Part shown: positions 1 to 6,420 of the stretch, one piece after another | Numbering within the stretch: the stretch's first letter is position 1 | Layout: each line of letters starts with the position of its first letter | Assembly (NCBI GenBank): GCA_021739765.1 | Contig: JAIPBD010000003.1 | Span: 1-64,000 of the forward strand | Length of the DNA stretch: 64,000 bases | Direction of reading: 5' to 3' | DNA from: Melioribacteraceae bacterium | Lineage (GTDB): Bacteria > Bacteroidota > Ignavibacteria > Ignavibacteriales > Melioribacteraceae | Program-made: the position numbers and the translations under genes | The notes under the pieces: generated by a model | Seen by the model: the letters and a program-made list of their open reading frames with translations, nothing else | Databases searched by the model: none | Told to the model about the DNA's origin: nothing

Positions 1-118
1 GTGGTCAGATAGGATGTAAATTTGTGTAGATCAATACCGGTATAGTACATGAGATGCCTCCAATTGATGTTGTTGATAAAAACAACATAAGTTCTTATTT
101 ACTTATTGGAAATATCAA
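1..118. other. Left edge, no gene recognised
   Basis: No reading frame stays open from the edge: all three plus frames stop within the first 30 bases. The stretch holds a perfect 8-bp stem hairpin (ATGTTGTT at 67-74, AACAACAT at 81-88, 6-base loop) without a T-tract after it. Because position 119 begins the left arm of an attC-like site, this is probably the 3' end of a gene cassette that starts outside the window. Confidence 0.4.
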
Positions 119-329
119 GCAAATCAACCCGACCGCGAGGTCAAGCGGATTTTGTGCAGTTCTTTAGTTTAGTGTTTTAAGAAAGTTGCTCTTTAAAATA
201 ATTTATGTTGTAAAGTTAGTACCGCCTTGTTTATTACGAAAGTTAAACAAGGCTACAGTTCTAAACATTTTTAATAAATAAAAAAATTGTAGGGTCGGGC
301 GGCGGGTTATTTGCAACGCCGTTAGGTGC
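112..329 (+). other. attC-like recombination site A
   Basis: The left arm GCAAATCAACCCG (119-131) pairs with the right arm CGGGTTATTTGC (303-314) over 12 bp, with C125 bulged out. A bulged base in an arm is a hallmark of integron attC sites. The right end is GTTAGGTGC (321-329), fitting the GTTRRRY core box. The matching left box, around 112-118 (ATATCAA), is degenerate. Between the arms, 152-174 nearly repeats 929-951 of site B. At about 210 bases the site is long for an attC. The assignment is from structure and the match with sites B and D; no integrase is in the window. Confidence 0.6.
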
Positions 330-334
330 ATCAA

Positions 335-544
335 TTATTGCCAATGAATATTTGGTTTCTTATTGTTTTCGGCACATTCTCTCAAATACATGTTCATTAA
401 ATTCTGATAGGGAATGTCAATTTCTGAAGCTAGGTTTTTAAAGTATTCTACTGTTTCATTCTCTATACGAATTGATATTTGTTTTTTTAGTCTCTTTATA
501 TAAGGATTTTTAATGGATTTTGAAAAATCATACTCTTTTTTCAT
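335..544 (-). CDS. brnA: BrnA-like antitoxin
   Basis: This 69-residue protein has the size and position of a BrnA antitoxin: it directly follows the toxin gene, with one base between the two. The C-terminal half (about residues 22-60, ISIRIENETVEYFKNLAS...) resembles a ribbon-helix-helix DNA-binding segment as in BrnA/CopG proteins. It would neutralise BrnT and repress the pair's promoter. The stop codon lies only 6 bases from the GTTAGGTGC end of attC-like site A, so the pair fills its cassette almost completely. It reads opposite to the likely cassette orientation, which is tolerated when a toxin pair carries its own promoter. The family call is by motif and context. Confidence 0.75.
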   Translation of the reverse strand: MKKEYDFSKSIKNPYIKRLKKQISIRIENETVEYFKNLASEIDIPYQNLMNMYLRECAENNKKPNIHWQ

Positions 545-545
545 T

Positions 546-845
546 TTATTTCACCTCTTGATAATATTTACTTTCAGATTTTGTGGCTTTTCTCGCAGAA
601 ATGATTCTGATAACTTCATCATTTTCTTTATAAGTATGAACAACAATTAGAAGTTTTAATTTGGCAGAAAGACCCAAAATGATAAATCTTTCTTCACTTA
701 CAGAATGTTCGGGATCTGAGATCAATCTTGCATTTTCATCGAAAAATACAGTTTTGGCTTCTTCAAAAGAGATTTTATGCTTTTTAATATTTGCAAGGTT
801 TTTACTCTGATCCCATTTAAAATGAATGTTATTCATATATGCCAT
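546..845 (-). CDS. brnT: BrnT family toxin (type II ribonuclease)
   Basis: This 99-residue protein is a clear BrnT-type toxin, a RelE-fold ribonuclease. It shows the family's N-terminal FKWDQSKNLANIKKHKISFEEA block, the ERFIILGLSAKLKLLIVVHTY strand region and the C-terminal IRIISARKATKSESKYY segment with the conserved R..SAR pattern. BrnT cleaves RNA and halts growth unless bound by BrnA. The first ATG (845) and a second three codons in (836) are both possible; neither has a good ribosome site. It is the first gene of the two-gene operon. The pair lies inside a cassette bounded by GTTAGGTGC (321-329) and its reverse complement GCACCTAAC (884-892). Confidence 0.88.
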   Translation of the reverse strand: MAYMNNIHFKWDQSKNLANIKKHKISFEEAKTVFFDENARLISDPEHSVSEERFIILGLSAKLKLLIVVHTYKENDEVIRIISARKATKSESKYYQEVK

Positions 846-883
846 ATAATGATATAATAATTATGGAATAACTTATAAAAAAT

Positions 884-1100
884 GCACCTAACAAGCAACT
901 CAACCGGACGCCGTTTTCAATTTGGCATCTGTGTAGTTCTTAAGTTTTGTGAAACAAACAACATTGCTGTTAGGCGGCAATTGTAAAAACTAAATTGTAG
1001 CAACCGGAAATTGCGTTGAAAATTAATCACCGGTTGCATAAACTTTGGTGTAGTCTTATTAATCGGCATTCCAGTGTTGGGGCGCCGGCTAGTTGCCACG
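884..1100 (+). other. attC-like recombination site B, interrupted by an IS
   Basis: The left box GCACCTAAC (884-892) is the exact reverse complement of the cassette's own start at 321-329. The left arm 895-912 pairs with the right arm 1081-1096: 15 pairs, one mismatch, and bulged C901 and A908. C901 is at the same arm position as the bulged base of site A. The normal right end is missing at 1100 and reappears at 2601 as CCGTTAGCC. Joining CACG (1097-1100) to CCGTTAGCC restores a right end like that of site A (GCAACGCCGTTAGGTGC). The inserted 1,500 bp is the IS listed below. Confidence 0.7.
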
Positions 1101-1116
1101 GTAAATTAGAAAAGAA

Positions 1117-1196
1117 GGTCTCACAAACTTTGAAGGTGCATATTCCGAATAAACGGAATAAATTATAGCATCTCATACAAAGTAAGGAGACCTAAA
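1117..1196 (+). promoter_or_regulatory. Structured leader over the recombinase ribosome site
   Basis: AGGTCTC (1116-1122) is complementary to GAGACCT (1187-1193), which contains part of the AAGGAG ribosome site just before the ATG at 1197. Inside lies a perfect 7-bp hairpin (TATTCCG 1141-1147, CGGAATA 1154-1160, 6-base loop). Folding would hide the ribosome site and limit recombinase translation. GGTCTCACA is also one half of the element's subterminal repeat, so the sequence may serve both purposes. The structure is visible; the regulatory role is inferred. Confidence 0.4.
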
Positions 1197-2258
1197 ATGA
1201 ATGAAATAAAATTAAAAGTAAATCACTCCAATGACAACAACGATTATCCCAATTTTATTGATCAGTTTGACCATTTTATCGGAGTTGACTGGTCAATGAA
1301 AAATATGTCCATTGCAAGGCTGACAAAAAATATGATTGCCCCTAAAGTAATAGATGTACAAACAGATTTATCGGACTTAAAACATTATCTGAGAAATCTA
1401 ATAGGGGCAAAAATACTCACAATTGAAGAAACAACATCAAGTCATTGGTTATACGTCGAACTTTACGATTATGTGGATAAAATAGTGATCTGTGACCCAT
1501 ACAGAAACAGACTTCTTAGTGAAGGGCCCAAGAACGATAAAATAGATGCCGGTAAACTGACTTTGTTACTCAAAAACGGATTACTCAAAGAAGTATATCA
1601 CACAACCGATTCATTATATGAGTTAAGAATGCTTATCAGTGCCTACAATGATCTTGTCGGTGCTGGTGTAAGGCTACAGAATCAAAAATCTGCTATATAC
1701 CGGGCTGAGAACAAGTCGCACAAAAAAGATAAAATTAAAATCAAGAATTTTATTTTAACACAACTTGATGATAACATTGAGAATTATTACAATAAAAAAA
1801 AGCTATATGAAGTTTAATTTGAAAGAATAGTTAGAAAAAATAAAACCCTAAGAAACTTAAAAACCATTCCGGGAATTGGAACAATTAGCTGTGTTACGAT
1901 ATTGGCTCATGCAATTGATTCTAAAAGATTTAAGAAACCAAGTAATTTCTTAAGTTATTGCGGGTTGGTAAAGCATGAAAAATTTAGTGGTGGCAAAAGT
2001 TATGGTAAAAGAACCCCTAGATATTCCAGAAAACTAAAAAGCGTTTATAGATCAGCTGCATTGAGAAGCATTTGTTATAATAGTCCGATAAAGGATTACT
2101 ATGATCACTTAATAGATGAGAAAAAATTAACCGATCAAAAAGCTAGAAACATGGTCGCCAGACATATAGCTAAGATAAGTTTGGCAATAATAAAAAACGG
2201 AAAAAAATATAAACCTTACGAAAAAAGCAAAAAAATATTGAAGGAAGCGGCGGCATAA
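1197..2258 (+). pseudogene. IS110/IS1111-family recombinase, interrupted by in-frame stop
   Basis: One continuous frame of 353 sense codons encodes an IS110-type recombinase but carries TAA at codon 207 (1815-1817). The first part is the DEDD (RuvC-like) domain, with acidic residues in FIGVDWS, TIEETTS and KNDKIDA. The second part is the Transposase_20 domain, with the IPGIG motif and FSGGK, whose serine (about codon 264) is the expected covalent nucleophile. The two halves are in the same frame with nothing lost, so a single base change such as CAA to TAA explains the break. A strong AAGGAG precedes the start. Readthrough would be needed for a full product. The downstream half opens only from a TTG at 1902 and is not a separate gene. 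Confidence 0.85.
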
Positions 2259-2533
2259 AAATAGCAGCTAATAGGATGTTGTTAGTATACTGAAAAAGGA
2301 ATACTAAATAGTGGGAGACAGAGTTCATAACGGCGTGTGAAGTTCTGTACAAAACAGAAACATTCCAACGCAACGGTTAACCGCTCATATGTTTTTACTA
2401 AAATTTGCCGCAGCCTAAAAAGAGCTCAAATAGACGCGTAGTAAAACAAGCTATAAATTATTATTCGTGCAAAATAAGGAGGACTAATTAACAAACACTA
2501 ATGACAAACGGCGATTAATTTTGATGTGAGACC
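2259..2533 (+). ncRNA. Candidate bridge/seek guide RNA of the IS
   Basis: IS1111-type elements encode a guide RNA downstream of the recombinase. This stretch has no reading frame and several hairpins. TTAGTAT (2282-2288) pairs with ATACTAA (2301-2307). A second hairpin spans 2318-2348: ACAGA/TCTGT and TTCA/TGAA stems enclose the loop TAACGGCGTG (2328-2337). That loop is the exact reverse complement of CACGCCGTTA, the sequence formed when the bases flanking the IS are rejoined. A looser same-sense copy of the target occurs at 2368-2382 (ACGCAACGGTTAACC). Possible donor guides are CTATAAATTA near 2450 and CTAATTAAC near 2485, resembling the element ends. RNA ends are not determinable by eye. 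Confidence 0.55.
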
Positions 2534-2602
2534 AAAGTTAAGAGATTGAAAATTATCTCAGCGGAAATCTCTTTTCTCTTGACTTTCTTTTCTATAGACG
2601 CC

Positions 2603-2610
2603 GTTAGCCT
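2603..2610 (+). other. 5' boundary of the HigBA cassette (core box)
   Basis: GTTAGCCT is the right core box of the attC-like site split by the IS and also the start of the next cassette. Its exact reverse complement, AGGCTAAC, stands at 3308-3315 on the far side of the HigB/HigA pair. That is the expected relation between the two ends of one integron cassette, which form a single site when the cassette circularises. Confidence 0.6.
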
Positions 2611-2623
2611 TCTAATTAAGATT

Positions 2624-2935
2624 TTAGGAAGAGATGGTACGAGCGATATCCTTATTTGAAGTTCCAAGTGCTAATAATGATCTAATTATTAAATCTAGAG
2701 AAACAGATGGATCACCGGTTTCAAGCTTTGCCACACGTGATTGGCTAGATTTGATAATCTTTGCAAGTTCAACTTGTGTTAATTTTCGCTCTGTTCTTAG
2801 TTTCCTTAAATTAGAACTAAGTTTTATTTTAAGTTCTATATATGATGATGATTCTTCTGACAAATTTAAGAATTCTTTGGCTGAACCAATCTTCCAACCC
2901 TTTTTCTCTAAGTTTTGTTGTTTCTGTTTATCCAT
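2624..2935 (-). CDS. higA: HigA-like XRE antitoxin
   Basis: A helix-turn-helix of the XRE type lies near the C-terminus (LRTERKLTQVELAKIIKSSQ with SRVAKLETG following), the arrangement of HigA antitoxins paired with Gp49-like toxins. The chosen ATG at 2935 gives MDKQKQQ and has AAGGA about 8 bases upstream; an ATG at 2941 is possible. A longer upstream frame to 3016 only overlaps the toxin and adds a basic low-complexity stretch, so it was not used. The gene overlaps the end of higB by 8 bases, so the two are translationally coupled. It should repress the promoter at 3266-3294 and neutralise the toxin. Confidence 0.85.
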   Translation of the reverse strand: MDKQKQQNLEKKGWKIGSAKEFLNLSEESSSYIELKIKLSSNLRKLRTERKLTQVELAKIIKSSQSRVAKLETGDPSVSLDLIIRSLLALGTSNKDIARTISS

Positions 2936-3233
2936 TGTCATATTCCTTAATTCTCTTTTTACTAATTTCAATAACTTTTTTAGAAGTTTGTTGAGTTTTC
3001 TTGTTAAATACTTCAAGAATTATTATCGCATCATCATCAATTCTATAGATTATTCGCCAGGTACTTCTTCCATCATTAATCCTAAGTTCATGGCAATTGG
3101 AACCAATACTGGGCATTGGTCTCGAATGAGGCATTTTCAACTTTTCTCCGATCTGAAGAAGTCTGAGAAGAAATCCAGCTTCTATTCTAGCAGTTGAAGA
3201 AAATGGAGGAGTTTTAATTTCTCCATGCACCAT
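2928..3233 (-). CDS. higB: HigB/RelE-like toxin, Gp49 family
   Basis: The 101-residue product belongs to the phage Gp49-like HigB group of RelE-fold mRNA interferases. Diagnostic stretches are the early helix FLLRLLQIGEKL, the PMPSIGSNCHELRI block, and the strand region WRIIYRIDDDAIIILEVFNKK that leads to the basic C-terminal helix with repeated lysines. Toxin-first order is typical of HigBA. The start at 3233 is the first ATG after the promoter and operator. The pair is bounded by complementary 8-base cassette ends. A 187-residue plus-strand frame across the same DNA is an antisense shadow. Confidence 0.88.
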   Translation of the reverse strand: MVHGEIKTPPFSSTARIEAGFLLRLLQIGEKLKMPHSRPMPSIGSNCHELRINDGRSTWRIIYRIDDDAIIILEVFNKKTQQTSKKVIEISKKRIKEYDNG

Positions 3234-3265
3234 ACGAGAGGTTTTTCTTTAATATTCACGGGAGA

Positions 3266-3294
3266 AATATATGTCATATTTGACATATTGTCAA
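3266..3294 (-). promoter_or_regulatory. higBA promoter with overlapping operator
   Basis: Reading the minus strand, TTGACA (3289-3294) and TATATT (3266-3271) are separated by exactly 17 bases, a canonical sigma-70 promoter. The spacer contains an inverted repeat, ATATGTCA (3269-3276) and TGACATAT (3281-3288), separated by TATT. Its position between and over the promoter boxes is where the HigA-HigB complex would bind to repress its own transcription. Confidence 0.65.
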
Positions 3295-3307
3295 GAAATT
3301 AGAAACT

Positions 3308-3408
3308 AGGCTAACCAGTTATTCCGATTGAAGTCAACGAAAAGTTGAAGATAATAAAATATAAAAATTGAGGCATAATAATGGCTATACCTCAATTTAC
3401 TCTTAGCT
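3308..3408 (+). other. attC-like site C, left half clear, right half degenerate
   Basis: AGGCTAAC (3308-3315) is the exact reverse complement of the HigBA cassette start. TTAGCT at 3403-3408 matches the core of AAAGCTAAC, the 3' end of the next cassette (3989-3997), but has C instead of G before it. The arms do not pair convincingly. A separate perfect hairpin AAATTGAGG/CCTCAATTT (3364-3399) lies inside and could act as a terminator. This site has probably decayed. Confidence 0.35.
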
Positions 3409-3565
3409 GCCATAACTTTTTTTCTCAATAATATCGGCGGAGTGGACAGTCAGTTTGAACGATGTTTGTGTTGAGGTTATGAATACTTGAGCAGAAATTA
3501 TGACCTTTATACTCAAAGCAAAACATTACCAACATTTTGTATTTTAGGGAAAAGGAAAAGATCAG
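3409..3565. other. Leader region of the DUF1801 cassette
   Basis: Apart from the ribosome site GGGAAAAGGAAAAG just before 3566, no promoter or frame stands out. A 71-codon minus-strand frame here runs into the DUF1801 gene and has no recognisable features. Confidence 0.3.
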
Positions 3566-3955
3566 ATGGGTAAAAAAGGACCAATGCCAAACTTTGAGAC
3601 GGTTGACGATTATATTGCCAATCAACCGAAGGAGGCACAAAAAGTTTTACAAGAATTAAGAAGTATTATCAAAGAGGCCGCTCCGGACGTGGTTGAAATT
3701 TTAAATTATAAAGTCCCCTCTTTTATGTTAGTTCCCGGAGGTAAAAGGGATCAACAGATTATGATGGCCAGATACGAAAAATTTATCGGGTTTTATCCTT
3801 TTCCAACGACTATGGAAGAGTTCTCGCATGAACTCAAGGATTATAAACGAGGAAAAGGTTCGGTACAGTTTCCTTTGAACAAACCTTTACCGAAAGACCT
3901 AATTATTAGAATGGTCAAGTACAGAAGGAAAGAGATTTTGAAACATTGGCAATAG
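3566..3955 (+). CDS. DUF1801 (YdhG-like, frataxin-fold) protein
   Basis: The 129-residue protein matches the DUF1801/YdhG family, small frataxin-like proteins sometimes called iron chaperones. Visible hallmarks are DYIANQPKEAQKVLQELRSI at the start, the EAAPDVVEILNYKVPSFM block, GFYPFPTTMEEF, and near the end GSVQFPLNKPLPKDLI. A purine-rich ribosome site (AAGGAAAAG) lies 6 bases upstream. The biochemical function of the family is not firmly established. Its 3' end runs into attC-like site D 34 bases after the stop, so it appears to be the single gene of a cassette. Confidence 0.88.
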   Translation: MGKKGPMPNFETVDDYIANQPKEAQKVLQELRSIIKEAAPDVVEILNYKVPSFMLVPGGKRDQQIMMARYEKFIGFYPFPTTMEEFSHELKDYKRGKGSVQFPLNKPLPKDLIIRMVKYRRKEILKHWQ

Positions 3956-3988
3956 CCGCAAATATTGAAGCAGCTTAAAGTAAAAAAC

Positions 3989-4107
3989 AAAGCTAACCGG
4001 CAAATCGACCCGCCCATTTCGTCAAGCTGAAAAGTTGATTTGCTTAAATTTTGTGAAAAAAGCACTTTGTAGTTCAGGTCAGCGGTTGTTTAGCAGCATA
4101 GTTAGTC
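3989..4107 (+). other. attC-like recombination site D
   Basis: The left core box AGCTAAC (3991-3997) and the right box GTTAGTC (4101-4107) pair over CTAAC/GTTAG. The left arm GCAAATCGACCCGC (4000-4013) pairs with GCGGTTGTTTAGC (4082-4094) if G-T pairs are allowed. Bulged C4006 again falls at the seventh arm base, as in sites A and B. CTTAAATTTTGTG inside echoes the inner motif of sites A and B. The total length of 119 bases is typical for attC. Confidence 0.55.
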
Positions 4108-4142
4108 AACAATAAAATTCAGCTTTTACAAAAGGAGTTATG

Positions 4143-4886
4143 ATGAAATCAAACAAAAAAATACTTATATGGGACCTGCCAATTCGATATTTTCATTGGT
4201 TCTTGGTTATTGGATTTTCTGGTGCCGCAATAATTGCTCTTGGTTTTGGAGATGATCACCCAAATTTTGCATATCACGCAATAATAGGTCTAATCCTTTT
4301 TTTGATGGTAATTTTAAGAATATTATACGGATTCATTGGAACGACTTATGCTCGATTCAAGTCCTTTCTTTTTAATCCAACAGAATTATTTGGCTATTTG
4401 AAAAGTGCATTAATGCGTAACGATAAACCATATCTTGGTCATAACCCCGGTACTGCCTATGCTATGTTTGTAATGTTAGCATTAATTATCGGGATTGTTC
4501 TAACCGGGATACAACTTGGTCTTGGCAATGAAAATCTGGAAGAACTGCACGAAATATTCGTTTATACTATGTTAGGAATTGTGGGTCTACATATTATTGG
4601 TATTATCTTTCACATTTTTAGACACCGCGAAAATATTATTGCGAGTATGATTCACGGGAAAAAAACATCCGATTCCGAATCCGGGATCAGTTCATCGCGT
4701 CCGGTTATCTTAATTATTTTCCTTGCTTTATTAAGTTTGTTTACATTTGATTTGTTATCAAACTATCAAGAAATAAATAAAACAATTAATGTTCCTATTG
4801 TTGGTGTTCAGTTACAAATTGGTGAATCTGATTCCCAAGAAGAGTTTAACAATAACAGATATGAGCATGAAAAGGATGATGACTAA
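4143..4886 (+). CDS. Cytochrome b561-type membrane protein
   Basis: A 247-residue integral membrane protein of the prokaryotic cytochrome b561 / Ni-Fe hydrogenase cytochrome b group (PF01292). It starts IWDLPIRYFHWFLVIGF, whose H is a likely haem ligand. Further histidines are in FAYHAIIGLILF, LEELHEIFVYTML and GLHIIGIIFHIFRHRE, near the expected positions on four helices. A fifth hydrophobic segment is near residue 190, and the tail is acidic. It would pass electrons between the quinone pool and a soluble haem protein. GGAG ends 5 bases before the second ATG (4143), preferred over 4140. No partner redox gene is adjacent, which fits a cassette-borne gene. ACTATTTTCAAAATAGT after the stop is a weak terminator candidate. 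Confidence 0.85.
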   Translation: MKSNKKILIWDLPIRYFHWFLVIGFSGAAIIALGFGDDHPNFAYHAIIGLILFLMVILRILYGFIGTTYARFKSFLFNPTELFGYLKSALMRNDKPYLGHNPGTAYAMFVMLALIIGIVLTGIQLGLGNENLEELHEIFVYTMLGIVGLHIIGIIFHIFRHRENIIASMIHGKKTSDSESGISSSRPVILIIFLALLSLFTFDLLSNYQEINKTINVPIVGVQLQIGESDSQEEFNNNRYEHEKDDD

Positions 4887-5115
4887 TACTATTTTCAAAA
4901 TAGTTTGTGTATTCACGAAAAAACAACTCAATCTTACGGTATTTTAGAATTTAATTATTGTACAAATTAAAAGCATTCAGTTTGGATTCAATTATGGTGG
5001 CCAAGTTTCAGATTGAAAGTTTGTTCTAACAAAAAATTGTAAATAAATATGACATTATGGTGCTTGAATTCGAATTTGGTATAGTACTGTTTCGAAAAAT
5101 AATTTAAGGATTTCA
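4887..5115. other. Spacer between cytochrome b and oxidoreductase genes
   Basis: GACTAAT (4881-4887), overlapping the cytochrome stop codon, matches six of seven bases of the complement of that cassette's start (GTTAGTC, 4101-4107). ACAACTCAATCTTACGG about 35 bases on resembles the left arm of site B (GCAACTCAACCGGACG). A right half cannot be identified, so this may be a decayed attC-like site. Confidence 0.25.
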
Positions 5116-6057
5116 ATGAAAGCTGTTATCTGCACAAAATATGGCCCACCCGAGGTTCTTCAGATTATAGAAGTTGAAAAACCAATCCCTAAACCGAATG
5201 AAGTACTTATAAAAATACTTGCTACAACAACGCATATTGGTGATACTAAGATCCGCCGCTTAGAACCAGGTTTAGGACCGGTAGCAGATTTTTTCTTCAA
5301 GCCGTTGATGAGAGTTATTGTCGGCTTTACCGGACCGAGGAAAAAGATACTCGGGATGGAACTCTCAGGAGAGATAGAAAGAATAGGCAAAGATGTTACC
5401 CTCTTTAAAGTTGGCGATCCTGTTTTTGCATCAACCGAATTTCGATTTGGTACGTATGTGCAATATTGCTCTCTTCCCGAAAATGGAATTCTTGCGGTCA
5501 AACCGGTAAATATGACACACGAAGAAGCCGCACCGGTTTCAAACGGCGGAATTACCGCATTGATCCACCTTAGAAAAGCAAATATCCGGGAAGGTCAAAA
5601 AGTATTAATCTATGGCGCTTCAGGCAGCGTTGGTACTTATGCGATACAGATTGCAAAATACTTTGGTGCAGAAGTCACGGCTGTATGCAGCACCTCAAAC
5701 CTGGAATTGGTAAAATCCCTCGGTGCGGATAAAGTAATTGATTATACAAAAGACGATTTTACCAAAAATGGTGTGACTTACGACGTTATTTATGATGCCG
5801 TTGGTAAGATTGAAACTTCAAAACGGAAAAAATCACTCTCTGATCAGGGTCAATATCTAAATGTTCTTGCTATGTCCGGCAACATCAAATTAAAAGTAGA
5901 AGACCTCTACGCTCTAAAAGAACTCTGCGAAGTGGGAAAAATACGAACGGTGATAGACAGACGCTATCCATTAGAGAAAATAGTAGAAGCCCATCGATAT
6001 GTTGATAAAGGGCATAAAAAAGGAAATGTGGTAATAACTGTTGATCATAACTGCTAA
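5116..6057 (+). CDS. Quinone-oxidoreductase-like MDR family reductase
   Basis: A 313-residue medium-chain dehydrogenase/reductase of the zinc-independent quinone oxidoreductase type. The N-terminal catalytic fold begins [16 protein letters not shown]. The Rossmann domain has the nucleotide motif [20 protein letters not shown] (about residues 161-180), followed by the [10 protein letters not shown] segment. The cysteine and histidine ligands of zinc alcohol dehydrogenases are absent. It probably reduces a small carbonyl or quinone substrate with NADPH; the substrate cannot be inferred. The start has AAGGA upstream. The stop codon sits next to GCTAAAC (6053-6059), a possible cassette-end box, so it may be the last gene of the accessory block. 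Confidence 0.88.
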   Translation: MKAVICTKYGPPEVLQIIEVEKPIPKPNEVLIKILATTTHIGDTKIRRLEPGLGPVADFFFKPLMRVIVGFTGPRKKILGMELSGEIERIGKDVTLFKVGDPVFASTEFRFGTYVQYCSLPENGILAVKPVNMTHEEAAPVSNGGITALIHLRKANIREGQKVLIYGASGSVGTYAIQIAKYFGAEVTAVCSTSNLELVKSLGADKVIDYTKDDFTKNGVTYDVIYDAVGKIETSKRKKSLSDQGQYLNVLAMSGNIKLKVEDLYALKELCEVGKIRTVIDRRYPLEKIVEAHRYVDKGHKKGNVVITVDHNC

Positions 6058-6354
6058 ACCGAATAAGCGGACGCATCCACAAAACAATCGAAGGCAAGCA
6101 GTTTTCATATTTGGTGTTTTGGAATTTTTTACTGTTTAACAATCCGCATCGGCTGAGATGCATAAAGTTATTCCATTAACAAATATTGTTACACACCGCG
6201 CTTACTGCGAATATTGAGCTCCGCGCCGCCGTGGGACTAAATTATCGGCAGTTGTTATTTATGCGGCCTCTTTGTGTTGGGGCGGTCTTTATCGTGACTC
6301 ATTTATACTTACTCAAAGACTAAAATATATTTTGGGCGATAAATTGCTTATTCG
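6051..6354 (+). other. Possible attC-like site E, decayed
   Basis: CTGCTAAACCGAATAAGCGG (6051-6070) resembles the left part of site D (GCTAACCGGCAAATCGACC). CGAATAAGC (6060-6068) has a perfect 9-bp complement GCTTATTCG (6346-6354), but a clear GTTRRRY box does not follow it. The stretch between has no open reading frame that I trust and no other recognisable element. It marks the boundary between accessory and ordinary chromosome. Confidence 0.3.
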
Positions 6355-6378
6355 CGGTAAAAGTAAATTGGAAAGATT

Positions 6379-6406
6379 CGGCTCAATCTTCTTGTTGATT
6401 GAGCCG
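6379..6406 (-). terminator. Terminator of the acyl-CoA synthetase gene
   Basis: CGGCTCAATC (6379-6388) and GATTGAGCCG (6397-6406) form a perfect 10-bp stem with an 8-base loop, 15 bases past the stop codon. The T-run on the minus strand is short, so termination may be partial. Confidence 0.6.
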
Positions 6407-6420
6407 GTTTAAGAAAATTC

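Larger units (their letters stand above)
1101..2600 (+). mobile_element. IS110/IS1111-type insertion sequence inside an attC-like site
   Basis: Boundaries are set by the disrupted attC: ...GTTGCCACG ends at 1100 and CCGTTAGCC resumes at 2601, with ACG present at both junctions (1098-1100 and 2598-2600). The 1,500-bp length suits the IS110 family, which makes no long target duplication. A 9-bp inverted repeat lies inside the ends (GGTCTCACA 1117-1125, TGTGAGACC 2525-2533), like the subterminal repeats of the IS1111 group. The noncoding stretch is longer downstream of the gene than upstream, also as in IS1111. Targeting of integron attC sites is a known habit of the IS1111-attC group. The recombinase is broken by a stop codon, so this copy is probably not autonomous. 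Confidence 0.78.

Noticed and set aside
917-1099. Minus-strand frame of 60 codons between brnT and the IS
   Set aside because: It lies entirely within the hairpin arms and loop of attC-like site B, and its composition is not protein-like.
1902-2258. Apparent separate gene starting at a TTG
   Set aside because: It is in the same frame as the upstream half of the recombinase and encodes the second domain; the break is only the stop at 1815-1817.
2634-3197. 187-codon plus-strand frame
   Set aside because: Antisense to HigB/HigA, which have clear family motifs, promoter and overlap.
4088-6059. Nine-base match GTTTAGCAG (4088-4096) to CTGCTAAAC (6051-6059) as ends of one two-gene cassette
   Set aside because: GTTTAGC at 4088 is already the right arm of site D and the true core box GTTAGTC follows at 4101; the match may be chance, though a two-gene cassette is not excluded.
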